Shown here piece by piece: positions 55,907-64,000 of a DNA stretch of 64,000 nt. The stretch covers positions 234,891 through 298,890 of the forward strand of contig DASTYC010000019.1 in assembly GCA_035765195.1 (NCBI GenBank), read 5' to 3'. The notes under the pieces are model-generated. The model was given only the letters and a program-made list of their open reading frames with translations. It was not told the origin of the DNA and ran no database searches. This DNA comes from CALAED01 sp035765195. Lineage in GTDB: Bacteria > Actinomycetota > Actinomycetes > Streptosporangiales > Streptosporangiaceae. A program made the translations under genes and the position numbers. Each line of letters starts with the position of its first letter. Position 1 is the first letter of the stretch.

Positions 55907-58405
55907 GTGAGTTACCCCAGCGAGTACGGGCGGGGCCGGCGCACCGCCGGCGCCCGCGCTTCGGCAGACGATGACTTCTGGGGCCCCATCGAGCCCGAAA
56001 GACCAGGACGAGGCAGTGGGTTCCCCACCCGTACGCGCGTCAGCCGTACGGGCTCGGGTGGCGGCGGCGCCGGGCGCGGTCCGGGCCGTCACGGTGGCGG
56101 CGGCGGCCGTGGTGGCCGCGGCGGCGGCGGCGGTGGCGGCGGCGATGACGGCTACGGCGGCTACGGCGGCTACGGCGATGACAGCTACGGGGGCTACGGC
56201 GCCGGGTCCGGCGGGTCGGGCGGGTCCGGCGGGGGCGGTCGCCGGCGGCGCGGCCGGGCCGACGCGCTGGGTCCGGACGGCAAGCCCGAAAAGACCGGCT
56301 GGCGGCGCTATATACCGTCGTGGAAGGTCACGCTGGCCGTCATGGGGCTCAGCACGCTCGCCATGATCGTGCTCATCGTGGTGGCGTACGCCATGACCCC
56401 GGTCCCGTCCGAGGCACAGTCGGACGCCACGGCGCAGGGCTCGGTGGTCTACTACGACGACGGCAAGACCCCGATGATGCGCCTCGGGCGCCACCGCGAG
56501 TCCGTGCCGTTGAACAAGATTCCGCAGCACGTCCAGAACTCCGTGCTCGCGGCGGAAGACCGCGGCTTCTACAACGAGCCGGGCGTCTCGCCCAAGGGCA
56601 TCGCCCGCGCCGTCTACACGACCGCCACGGGCGGCGACGTGACGGGCGGCTCGACGATCACCCAGCAGATGGCCCGCAACTACTACGCGGGGCTGAGCCA
56701 AGAGCGCACGGTGTCCAGGAAGTTCAAGGAGATCCTGATCTCCGTGCGCCTGGGCAAGGAGAAGCCGAAGACGTACATCCTCGGCACCTACCTCAACACG
56801 GTGTACTTCGGCCGGCAGGCGTACGGCATCCAGGCCGCCGCCCGCGCGTACTTCGGGCGCGACGTGTCCAAGCTCACCGTCTCGCAGTCGGCGATGCTGG
56901 CGGCGATGATCCAGCAGCCGGCCTACTTCCACACCCAGGGCAACGACGCGGCCGCCCAGGCGCTGCGGGCCCGCTGGAACTACGTGCTCGACGGCCTGGT
57001 CACCATGGGCAAGCTGAGCCCGGCCGAGCGCGCCAAACAACGCTTCCCCAAGACGAAGGACAGCTGGAGCGACGTCAAGGAGACCGGCCAGAGCGGCTAC
57101 ATCCAGCAGCAGATCACCCGGGAGCTGGCGCAGGCCGGGATCCCTGAGACGCAGGTGGGCAACGCCGGCCTGAAGATCCACACCGCGCTCGACCCGAAGT
57201 GGATGGGCTACGCCGAGCGGGCCGTACGCGAGCAGGGCGTGGGCTCCTGGCCGAAGTCCGTCGGCGTCGGCCTCGTCGCCGTCGACCCGAAGACGGGCGC
57301 GGTCAAGGCGTTCTACGGCGGCAACTGGAAGCGCAGCCAGTACGACACGGTGTTCAACCCGTCGGCCCAGGTGGGGTCGTCGTTCAAGCCGTACGTCCTG
57401 GCCACCGCGCTCAAGAACGGCGACAACGTCAAGTCGATGATCAGCGGAAAGTCGCCGCAGCGGTTCGGCAACAACGGCGAGAACCTGCCGCTGAACAGCC
57501 GGGACGGATATCTCGTGGCGAACGACGAGGGTGATCCGCCCATGAACGTCATCGACCTGGTCCGGGCCACCCAGCTGTCGGTCAACACCGCGTACGTCAA
57601 GCTCGGCCTCAACCTGGGCCTCGAGAACGTGGCGCGGACCGCCGAGGAGTTCGGCATCCCGGAGGGCTACCTCAAGGACTTCAAGGGGCAGGCCGGCCTC
57701 TCGCTGGGCATTGCCAACATCCCCGCGGTCTACCAAGCCTCCGGCTACGCGGCCTTCGCCAACGGGGGCACGCCGGTCACGCCGCACCTGATCACCAAGA
57801 TCACCGACTCGCGCGGCAAGTCCATCGGGAACCTCCCGTGGAAGAAGAAGGCCGAGCCGGTGCTGACGCAGGAGCAGGCCGCGCAGGCGACGTACGCGAT
57901 GCGGGCCGTGGTGACGAACGGGACCGGCACGCGCGCCGCGCTGCCGGGACGCCAGGTCGCGGGCAAGACCGGCACCACGGAGAAGAACAAGGCCGCCTGG
58001 TTCGTGGGCTACGTGCCGCAGCTGTCGACGGCGGTGACCATGTTCAACACGAAGAACAAGCCGATCACCGGCATCCCCGGCTATCAGCGCAGCGTCTACG
58101 GCGGCACGATCCCGGCGCAGATCTGGAAGAACTTCATGCTGCGCGTGACCCAGACGATGCCGCCGGAGCCGTTCCCGGCGCCGACCTTCGCCGGCAACCG
58201 GCAGCTGTGGGACAGCCCGCCGCCGACCACGCCCACGCCCACGCCGGGTGTGCCGTCCACCACTCCGTCCATCCCGCCGGAGGGTCCGCCGATCCCGACC
58301 AACAGCCCGGGCGGCGGCCCGATCCTGCCCTTCCCGCCGCGGGGCAGCGACAGCCCGTCGCCGAGCCCGAGCCCGAGCAAGACCCGCCAGCAGCCGCTGC
58401 AGTAG
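55907..58405 (+). CDS. Class A penicillin-binding protein (GT51 + transpeptidase), copy 2
   Basis: An 832-residue paralogue of the preceding gene, 100 bp downstream. The N-terminus is glycine-rich with YGGYGGYGDDSYGGYG repeats. TM helix about residues 142-165 (MGLSTLAMIVLIVVAYAM). GT51 has E217-D218 in AAEDRGFYNEPG, the canonical acid pair, GGSTITQQMARN and RKFKEILISVRLG. The transpeptidase has S491-S-F-K494, S558-V-N560 and K687-T-G. The C-terminal tail is Pro/Thr/Ser-rich (TPTPTPGVPSTTPS). Start GTG. Followed by a strong hairpin. Confidence 0.93.
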   Translation: MSYPSEYGRGRRTAGARASADDDFWGPIEPERPGRGSGFPTRTRVSRTGSGGGGAGRGPGRHGGGGGRGGRGGGGGGGGDDGYGGYGGYGDDSYGGYGAGSGGSGGSGGGGRRRRGRADALGPDGKPEKTGWRRYIPSWKVTLAVMGLSTLAMIVLIVVAYAMTPVPSEAQSDATAQGSVVYYDDGKTPMMRLGRHRESVPLNKIPQHVQNSVLAAEDRGFYNEPGVSPKGIARAVYTTATGGDVTGGSTITQQMARNYYAGLSQERTVSRKFKEILISVRLGKEKPKTYILGTYLNTVYFGRQAYGIQAAARAYFGRDVSKLTVSQSAMLAAMIQQPAYFHTQGNDAAAQALRARWNYVLDGLVTMGKLSPAERAKQRFPKTKDSWSDVKETGQSGYIQQQITRELAQAGIPETQVGNAGLKIHTALDPKWMGYAERAVREQGVGSWPKSVGVGLVAVDPKTGAVKAFYGGNWKRSQYDTVFNPSAQVGSSFKPYVLATALKNGDNVKSMISGKSPQRFGNNGENLPLNSRDGYLVANDEGDPPMNVIDLVRATQLSVNTAYVKLGLNLGLENVARTAEEFGIPEGYLKDFKGQAGLSLGIANIPAVYQASGYAAFANGGTPVTPHLITKITDSRGKSIGNLPWKKKAEPVLTQEQAAQATYAMRAVVTNGTGTRAALPGRQVAGKTGTTEKNKAAWFVGYVPQLSTAVTMFNTKNKPITGIPGYQRSVYGGTIPAQIWKNFMLRVTQTMPPEPFPAPTFAGNRQLWDSPPPTTPTPTPGVPSTTPSIPPEGPPIPTNSPGGGPILPFPPRGSDSPSPSPSPSKTRQQPLQ

Positions 58406-58432
58406 CGCCCGCCAACAGCGGGAAAATCGGAG

Positions 58433-58466
58433 AACCCCGCCGGGATCACCCGATCACGGCGGGGTT
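58433..58466. terminator. Terminator hairpin after the second PBP gene
   Basis: AACCCCGCCG (58433-58442) pairs perfectly with CGGCGGGGTT (58457-58466), 28 bp past the stop. The downstream glycosyltransferase gene therefore probably has its own promoter in the remaining 46 bp or is read through. Confidence 0.7.
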
Positions 58467-58512
58467 ATCTGATCATTGCCGGACGGGTCGCGCCAGCGGC
58501 TAGGCTGCGCTC

Positions 58513-59925
58513 ATGTCTTCGTCCGATGCGGATCTGGCCATGGGGGCAGGCGCCGGCGGCGAAGAGCCCGGCGGTCGCGGGCCAAGGGGCGGTGCGTGGC
58601 TGCGGGTGGCCGAGCTGTCACCGTTGCTCATCTCGACCACGATCGTCGTCAGCGCGCTCGGCTACCTGCAGAAGGTGCCGTGCCGATCGGTCGGGTTCGA
58701 CTACGCGAGGACCGTACAGCGAGCGTGTTACACCGACATCTATCCGCTGTACTTCGTGCGCGGCCTCGCCGACGGCAAGGTCCCGTACCTCGACAAGATC
58801 CCCGAGCCCGTCGAGTACCCGGTGCTGACCGGCTGGTTCATGCAGGCGATCTCGTCGATCGTGCGCTGGACGCTGCCGAACGCCGTCGTCCAGACGCGCG
58901 GGATGGCCTTCTTCGACTTGACCACCGTGGCGCTAGGCCTGCTCGCCGTGCTCGCCGTGCTGGCCACCGCGTACGCCGCCGGGCGGCGCCGCGCGCTCCG
59001 CACCGGGCTGATGTGCGCGCTGGCACCGGGGCTGTTGCTGGCCGCGTACATCAACTGGGATCTGCTCGCCGTGGCGCTGTCCGCGCTCGCGGTCGCCGCG
59101 TGGGCGGGGCGCCGCACCGTCACCGCCGGCGTGCTGCTGGGCCTGGCGATCTCGGCGAAGTTCTACCCGCTGGTCTTCTTGTGGCCGCTCGCCCTGCTGT
59201 GCGCGCGGGCCGGGCAGTGGCGGGCGCTCGGCCGGCTGCTGGCGGGCACCGCGGCGGGCTGGCTCGTGGTGAACGTGCCGGTGATGGTCCTCGCGTGGGA
59301 CGGCTGGCTCAGGTTCTACAGCTTCAGCAAGGAGCGCTCGGTCGACTGGGGCTCGATCTTCTTCTTCGCGGCGCGGCACGGTCAGTCGTGGGTCGACGAC
59401 GTGTCCACGCTCAACAAGGTCGGCGAGTTGTCGTTCGCCGTGCTCGCGCTGGCGATCGGAGCGGTCGCGCTGACCGCGCGCCGCCGGCCCCGGCTGCCGC
59501 AGTTGCTGTTCCTCACGGCCGCCGCGTTCATGCTGACCAACAAGGTGTGGTCGCCGCAGTACGTGCTGTGGTTGCTGCCGCTCGTCGTGCTGGCGCGGCC
59601 CCGGCTGCCGGCCTTCGTGGCGTGGCAGGCGGGCGAGATCATCTACTTCTTCGGTATCTGGTGGTATCTGCTGTACGTCCAGACCAACGGCACCGACGGC
59701 ATCGGCGACAACGCCTACTTCGCCACGATGCTGGCGCGGTTCCTGAGCGTGCTCGCGATGGCGGTGCTGGTGCTCATCGACATCTACCGGCCCGGGCGCG
59801 ATCTGGTCCGGCAGGACGACGAGGCCGACGATCCGGCCGGCGGGGTCCTCGACGGCGCCGCCGACCGACTCCGGCTTGTTCGCCCCATCCGCCCGATCCG
59901 TAGTGCCGGCCCGGCTGCCGCGTGA
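58513..59925 (+). CDS. Glycosyltransferase 87 family membrane protein (DUF2029-like)
   Basis: A 470-residue polytopic protein with about 10-11 hydrophobic helices, placed like Rv0051. Features are the first helix region LLISTTIVVSALGYLQ, an extracytoplasmic loop YARTVQRACYTDIYPLYFVRGLADG, a PVEYPVLTGWFMQAI segment and repeated Leu/Ala-rich helices such as GLLAVLAVLATAYAAG, ending in an acidic then RPIRPIRS tail. GT87 enzymes use polyprenyl-phosphate sugars (mannose or arabinose-type) at the outer face. The acceptor is unknown; cell-envelope glycan assembly is inferred from the neighbouring PBPs. Confidence 0.82.
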   Translation: MSSSDADLAMGAGAGGEEPGGRGPRGGAWLRVAELSPLLISTTIVVSALGYLQKVPCRSVGFDYARTVQRACYTDIYPLYFVRGLADGKVPYLDKIPEPVEYPVLTGWFMQAISSIVRWTLPNAVVQTRGMAFFDLTTVALGLLAVLAVLATAYAAGRRRALRTGLMCALAPGLLLAAYINWDLLAVALSALAVAAWAGRRTVTAGVLLGLAISAKFYPLVFLWPLALLCARAGQWRALGRLLAGTAAGWLVVNVPVMVLAWDGWLRFYSFSKERSVDWGSIFFFAARHGQSWVDDVSTLNKVGELSFAVLALAIGAVALTARRRPRLPQLLFLTAAAFMLTNKVWSPQYVLWLLPLVVLARPRLPAFVAWQAGEIIYFFGIWWYLLYVQTNGTDGIGDNAYFATMLARFLSVLAMAVLVLIDIYRPGRDLVRQDDEADDPAGGVLDGAADRLRLVRPIRPIRSAGPAAA

Positions 59926-61048
59926 GCGGCGGCGCGGGCGGGCCGACCGCGCCGACCGCCCCGACCGCGCTGACCGCGCCGCGCTGATCGCCTGGCTGGC
60001 CGGCCGGGCGGGCGTGATTCTCGTCGCCGTCGTGGCCGCGCGCGTGCTGACGCGAGGCGACCTGACACAGCCGTTCCTCGATCGGTGGACCCAATGGGAC
60101 GTCGATCACCTCATCGAGATCGCGCGGTACGGCTATGGCGGCGACCCGGCCCATCCGCCCGACCCCGGGCTGCCCGGGTTCTTCCCCGGCTTCCCGCTGC
60201 TGCTGCGCGCGCTGCACGTCGTCGTGCCCGACTGGCGGATCGCCGCGTTGGTCGTGTCGTTCGTGGCGGGCGGGATCGCCATGGTGGCGCTGTCCCGGCT
60301 GGGCGAGCAGGAGGGCCCGCCCGGCCGCGGCACGCGTGCGGTGGTGGCGTTGCTGCTCAGCCCGATGGCGGTGTTCTTGTTCGCCGGTTACACCGAGGCG
60401 CTGTTTCTCGCCTGCGCGGTGCCCGCCTGGCTGCTGGCGCGGCAGGGTCGCTGGGAGGCGGCGGCGCTGTGCGGTTTCGCCGCCGGGTTCGTCCGGATCA
60501 CCGGGGTCTTCCTGGCGATCGCGCTGGTGGTGGAGTTCTTGGTGCGCGATCGGCGGTGGCGCCGGCTTCCGTGGCTGGCGCCGCCGTTCTTCGGTGCGGC
60601 GGCGTACGCGGCGTACCAGTGGGCGCGCACCGGCGACTGGCTCGCCTGGCAGCACGCGCAGGAGCGCGGGTGGGGACGCCGGCTGGTCCCGCCGTGGGAG
60701 GCGCTGCAGACCACGTGGTCGGCGGCGTTCGGGCAGCACAACCAGTTCACGGTGGCGTTCCGGGTGGAGTTGCTCGCCGCGCTGGTCGGCGTGCTGTTGA
60801 CCGGCTGGCTGGCGGCGCGGCGCGAATGGCCGGAGTTCACCTACGTCGGGCTGCAGGTGGCCGCGCTGGTGACGTCGGCGTTCTATTTGTCGATCGGGCG
60901 GTCGACGCTGCTGTGGTGGCCGCTGTGGCTGGCGATCGGCCTGCTCGGCGTCCGCCGCCCGCGCACCTACCTCGCCCTGGTCGCGCTCTTCACGCCGCTG
61001 CTGATCGCGCAGATCATCGTGTTCACCTCCGGCTCCTGGGCCGGTTGA
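59903..61048 (+). CDS. PIG-V-like mannosyltransferase family membrane protein
   Basis: A 381-residue membrane glycosyltransferase. The N-terminus has Arg/Asp repeats (RADRADRPDRADR), then a helix GVILVAVVAARVL, the motif FLDRWTQWDVDHLIEIARYGY and FPGFPLLLRALHVVVPDW, which fit the luminal acidic and Trp motifs of PIG-V/GPI-mannosyltransferase-like proteins. TGYTEALF-like GYTEALFLACAVPAW is the second signature. The GTG at 59903 overlaps the previous gene by 23 bp; the start is uncertain because no ribosome site is visible. Confidence 0.75.
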   Translation: MPARLPRERRRGRADRADRPDRADRAALIAWLAGRAGVILVAVVAARVLTRGDLTQPFLDRWTQWDVDHLIEIARYGYGGDPAHPPDPGLPGFFPGFPLLLRALHVVVPDWRIAALVVSFVAGGIAMVALSRLGEQEGPPGRGTRAVVALLLSPMAVFLFAGYTEALFLACAVPAWLLARQGRWEAAALCGFAAGFVRITGVFLAIALVVEFLVRDRRWRRLPWLAPPFFGAAAYAAYQWARTGDWLAWQHAQERGWGRRLVPPWEALQTTWSAAFGQHNQFTVAFRVELLAALVGVLLTGWLAARREWPEFTYVGLQVAALVTSAFYLSIGRSTLLWWPLWLAIGLLGVRRPRTYLALVALFTPLLIAQIIVFTSGSWAG

Positions 61049-61069
61049 CCCGCCCGGCCGGATCGCGGT

Positions 61070-61840
61070 TCAGAGGTGCTCGCGCAGCCAGGCGATGTCG
61101 GCGGCCTGCCCCTCGGCGGGGGTCTCGACCAGCGTCGGCGCGCCCGCGGCCCGGACGACCGTCAGCAGCAACTCCGGATCGATGGTGCCGTTGCCGAGGT
61201 TGGCGTGCCGGTCGGCGCCCGAGTCGAACGCGTCTCTGCTGTCGTTGCAGTGCACGAGATCGATGCGGCCGGTGATCGCCTTGATGCGGTCGACGGCGTC
61301 GACGAGCGCCTCGCCGGCGGAGAAGGCGTGGCAGGTGTCAAGGCAGAACCCGACGTTCTTGTCGAGGTCGGCGACCCCGTCGAGGGTCTCCCAGAGGCGG
61401 GCGATCCGGTCGAACTTGCGCGCCATCGCGTTGCCGCCGCCCGCGGTGTTCTCGATGTAGACCGGGATCGGGCACGACTCGAGCCGTTCGAAGACCTTGC
61501 GCCAGTTGTCGAAGCCGATCTGCGGATCGTCGCTGTCGAGCACGTGCCCGCCGTGCACGATCAGCGCCTTGGCGCCGATCGAGGCGGCCGCCTCGAGATG
61601 CTGGGCGAGCAGCTTGCGGCTCGGGATGCGGATCCGGTTGTTGGAGGTCGCGACGTTGACGCGGTAGGGCGCGTGAATATAGATGTCCAGGCCGGACGAG
61701 GTGATCGCGTCGATGTCGTCAGGCAGCACGGGTGCTTTCCAGCCCTGGGGATCGCCGAGGAAGAACTGGGCGACGTCGGCCTTCCGCGCGATGGCACCGG
61801 CGAGGATGTCGCTTTGGTGGACGTGGGCTCCGATACGCAT
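61070..61840 (-). CDS. nfo: Endonuclease IV (AP endonuclease, deoxyribonuclease IV)
   Basis: A 256-residue TIM-barrel AP endonuclease for base-excision repair. Metal-site motifs occur in order: IYIHAPYRVN, ALIVHGGH, VYIENTAGGG, GFCLDTCHAFSAGE and LVHCNDSRDAFDSGADRH, then a terminal VETPAEG glutamate. The ATG is at 61840. It is convergent with the mannosyltransferase-like gene, 21 bp apart. In M. tuberculosis endonuclease IV is not at this locus, so this is a lineage-specific neighbour. Confidence 0.9.
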   Translation of the reverse strand: MRIGAHVHQSDILAGAIARKADVAQFFLGDPQGWKAPVLPDDIDAITSSGLDIYIHAPYRVNVATSNNRIRIPSRKLLAQHLEAAASIGAKALIVHGGHVLDSDDPQIGFDNWRKVFERLESCPIPVYIENTAGGGNAMARKFDRIARLWETLDGVADLDKNVGFCLDTCHAFSAGEALVDAVDRIKAITGRIDLVHCNDSRDAFDSGADRHANLGNGTIDPELLLTVVRAAGAPTLVETPAEGQAADIAWLREHL

Positions 61841-61907
61841 GCCGCCAGGCTAGTCGCGCCGGCAGACGTTTTCGGCGCGGAACGAGGGCTCGGTACGTTC
61901 GGGACGT

Positions 61908-62207
61908 TCAGTAGGTGAAGCCGCCGTGCGCGATCGCCAGCGCGAGCCCGATGAACGAGCCGATCATGCCGATCACGTTGAGCCAGCGTTCGCCGGTCGT
62001 CGCCGACACCATCTGGGAGTAGAGCGCGATCGGGAAGCCGACGATCCCGATGATCGCCGCCGGCAGATGCGCCGCGACGACGAGACCCAAGGCGAACGCC
62101 GCGATGCCGAGCACGAAGGAGACGACCGCCAGGGAGTTCTCCTTCGGGTGCCGCTCACCGTCGGTGTTCAGCAGCGTGATGCGTGGTCGCCGGGCCACCT
62201 CGGGCAT
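61908..62207 (-). CDS. Small membrane protein, unknown function
   Basis: A 99-residue protein with a basic N-terminal segment and three hydrophobic helices: NSLAVVSFVLGIAAFALGLVVAA, LPAAIIGIVGFPIALYS and LNVIGMIGSFIGLALAIA. It resembles the DUF4190-like class of small membrane proteins in layout, but I cannot assign it. ATG 62205-62207 is favoured by the G-rich site GAGGGGG 8 nt upstream; GTG 62214-62216 would have no spacing. It is co-directional with the AP endonuclease gene. Confidence 0.6.
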   Translation of the reverse strand: MPEVARRPRITLLNTDGERHPKENSLAVVSFVLGIAAFALGLVVAAHLPAAIIGIVGFPIALYSQMVSATTGERWLNVIGMIGSFIGLALAIAHGGFTY

Positions 62208-62372
62208 CAGAGCCACCCCCTCGCTGGGACGAGCCGCTACCTGCCAGTTGATTCCCTGATCACCCTTCCGTCAAGCCGTTCGGCCGATCACAACGGCGGC
62301 GGTCGCGCGAAATGTCGGCGGCCACCGATAGCGTCGAACACAGCTTCGACCGACCGCCCGGAGGAGGGGGAT

Positions 62373-62555
62373 ATGAACGGCTGCGCCACGACGAGCGCCG
62401 GCGAGTTCGAGCTGCTCGGCGACGTGGAGCTGATCGATGAGCTGTCGCTGCTCACGACACAGACGGCCCGCATGCGTGCCCGGATGGCCGAGATCATGGC
62501 CGAGCTCGACCGCCGCAGAAGTCGCGCGACGGGCTCGCCCGCCGTCAGTTGTTGA
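62373..62555 (+). CDS. Small helical protein, unknown function, upstream of rpsF
   Basis: A 60-residue ORF with an excellent ribosome binding site (GGAGGAGG, 7-8 nt before the ATG at 62373). The sequence is MNGCATTSAGEFELLGDVE..., with a Leu/Met/Arg-rich helix (LLTTQTARMRARMAEIMAEL) and a final Cys (AVSC). No signal or membrane segment. No family recognised. It ends 124 bp before rpsF on the same strand and may be an independent transcript. Confidence 0.6.
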   Translation: MNGCATTSAGEFELLGDVELIDELSLLTTQTARMRARMAEIMAELDRRRSRATGSPAVSC

Positions 62556-62679
62556 TAGCCTTTGTCGGTCCGCCGGGCATTCCGGCAGCGCAGCGCTCCG
62601 GCGCCGGCGGGCAGACGCACGAGCCCTCCTGTCACGCAAACCACGTGACCGCCGAGACCAGAGGAGGTAGGGACACAGC

Positions 62680-62970
62680 ATGCGTCGCTACGAACTCATG
62701 ATCATCCTCGATCCCAACATCGAGGAGCGCACCGTCGCGCCGTCGATCGACCAGTTTCTCGGGGTCGTGAAAAGCGACGGCGGCAGTGTGGAAAAGGTCG
62801 ACGTCTGGGGCCGCCGGCGCCTGGCGTACGAAATCAAGAAGAAGTCCGAAGGCATCTACGCGGTCGTCGACCTCACGGCGCAGCCTGACACGGTCAAGGA
62901 GCTTGACCGGCAGCTCAACCTGAACGAGTCGATCCTGCGTACGAAAGTCATCCGTCCCGAGGCCCACTGA
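62680..62970 (+). CDS. rpsF: 30S ribosomal protein S6
   Basis: A 96-residue S6: MRRYELMIILDPNIEERTV at the start, VWGRRRLAYEIKKKSEGIYAVVDL in the middle and ILRTKVIRPEAH at the end. It binds the S18 partner in the platform of the small subunit. GAGGAGG precedes the ATG. First gene of rpsF-ssb-rpsR-rplI. Confidence 0.97.
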   Translation: MRRYELMIILDPNIEERTVAPSIDQFLGVVKSDGGSVEKVDVWGRRRLAYEIKKKSEGIYAVVDLTAQPDTVKELDRQLNLNESILRTKVIRPEAH

Positions 62971-63011
62971 GCCGCGTCGCTCAGGGTCGAAGATCAGCCG
63001 GAGCGAGCCCC

Positions 63012-63548
<537 letters not shown>

Positions 63549-63582
63549 CCGGCCACCGGCACCGACAACACACACCGACCAT

Positions 63583-63598
63583 CCCCGCGCAGGCGGGG
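63583..63598. promoter_or_regulatory. Hairpin between ssb and rpsR
   Basis: CCCCGC (63583-63588) pairs with GCGGGG (63593-63598) over a 4-nt loop, about 20 bp before the rpsR ATG. It is too close to the next gene to be an ordinary terminator and could act as an attenuator or processing site. Confidence 0.4.
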
Positions 63599-63617
63599 CT
63601 CTGTATCGAGGAGCACC

Positions 63618-63857
63618 ATGATGGCCAAGCCACCTGTACGCAAGCCGAAGAAGAAGGTTTGCCTGTTCTGCCAGGAGAAGATCTCCTACGTCGACTACAA
63701 GGACACCGCGCTGCTGCGCAAGTTCATCTCCGACCGCGGCAAGATCCGCGCGCGTCGCGTGACCGGCGTCTCCGTCCAGGAGCAGCGTCAGATCGCTCGT
63801 GCGGTGAAGAACGCGCGCGAGATGGCGCTGCTGCCGTACTCCAGCTCGGCGCGCTGA
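63618..63857 (+). CDS. rpsR: 30S ribosomal protein S18
   Basis: A 79-residue S18. The start is ATG 63618 or the immediately following ATG 63621. Contains KKKVCLFCQEKI with a C-x2-C pair, a shortened form of the zinc-binding S18 pattern, then DTALLRKFISDRGKIRARRVTG and QRQIARAVKNAREMALLPY. GAGGAG precedes the start. It binds S6 in the 30S subunit. Confidence 0.96.
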   Translation: MMAKPPVRKPKKKVCLFCQEKISYVDYKDTALLRKFISDRGKIRARRVTGVSVQEQRQIARAVKNAREMALLPYSSSAR

Positions 63858-63871
63858 GGAAGGGGATCGAG

Positions 63872-64000
63872 ATGAAGCTCATCCTCACGCAGGAGGTCAC
63901 CGGCCTCGGCACCGCTGGTGACATCGTCGAGGTCAAGGACGGCTACGGCCGCAACTTCCTCATCCCGCGCGGCTTCGCGATCCGCTGGACGCGCGGCGGC
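63872..64000 (+). CDS. rplI: 50S ribosomal protein L9, truncated by window end
   Basis: The first 43 residues of L9 are visible: MKLILTQEVTGLGTAGDIVEV, then KDGYGRNFLIPRGFAIRWTR, the conserved L9 N-terminal domain that binds 23S rRNA. GAGGAAGGGG upstream gives the ribosome site. The stop lies outside the window. This completes the rpsF-ssb-rpsR-rplI order. Confidence 0.96.
   Translation, partial: MKLILTQEVTGLGTAGDIVEVKDGYGRNFLIPRGFAIRWTRGG

Noticed and set aside
63583..63598. CRISPR-like CCCCGC...GCGGGG element between ssb and rpsR
   Set aside because: It resembles part of a type I-E repeat but is a single copy with no spacers and no cas genes.

Overview
The window is very GC-rich DNA with GTG/TTG starts, long overlapping antisense frames and the gene order of an actinobacterial replication-origin region. 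The combination dnaA - oriC - dnaN - gnd - recF - dciA - gyrB - gyrA - DUF3566 - tRNA-Ile on one side, and rpmH - rnpA - yidD - yidC - jag - rsmG - parA - parB on the other, is diagnostic of Actinomycetota. Placement near Streptosporangiales (Nonomuraea/Thermomonospora-like) is my inference from gene order and protein style, not a computed result.

Layout. 1-8.3 kb is an accessory arm: a truncated AA10 lytic polysaccharide monooxygenase, a RibD-type reductase, a secreted LVIVD-repeat protein, a DUF305 lipoprotein, a divergent pair of a DASS (SLC13) anion transporter and a tartrate/D-malate-type dehydrogenase, a two-gene unit of a small acidic peptide plus a zinc amidase, and a 2H phosphoesterase. 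8.4-21 kb is the replication block (tRNA-Ile, DUF3566, gyrA, gyrB, dciA, recF, gnd, dnaN, oriC, dnaA), all on the minus strand. 21.5-27.2 kb, on the plus strand, carries ribosome/RNase P/membrane-insertase genes and the parABS segregation system. Four exact parS palindromes are visible, one inside parA and one inside the ddl-like gene.

27.3-31 kb holds a small tyrosine-phosphatase-like protein, a Ddl-like ATP-grasp ligase preceded by an aminotransferase, and a GNAT enzyme. 31.2-40.3 kb is the minus-strand envelope/redox series: DUF6049 protein, the lipid II flippase MurJ, a membrane pseudokinase, SigM with its zinc anti-sigma partner, then thioredoxin reductase and thioredoxin. 40.5-44 kb has a YbaK-type deacylase, CCA-adding enzyme/PcnA and an MFS exporter. 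44-50.2 kb is a complete five-gene oligopeptide ABC importer operon with a strong hairpin after the binding-protein gene.

50.7-64 kb matches the order known from Mycobacterium tuberculosis Rv0046c to Rv0056: ino1, padR, DUF5318 gene, class A penicillin-binding protein (here duplicated in tandem), GT87 and PIG-V-like membrane glycosyltransferases, endonuclease IV, two small genes, then rpsF, ssb, rpsR and the start of rplI. The most unusual non-coding structure is an eight-unit, exact 13-bp-period repeat array lying between padR and the DUF5318 gene (52541-52644). I rank it as the best candidate for an undescribed regulatory element.
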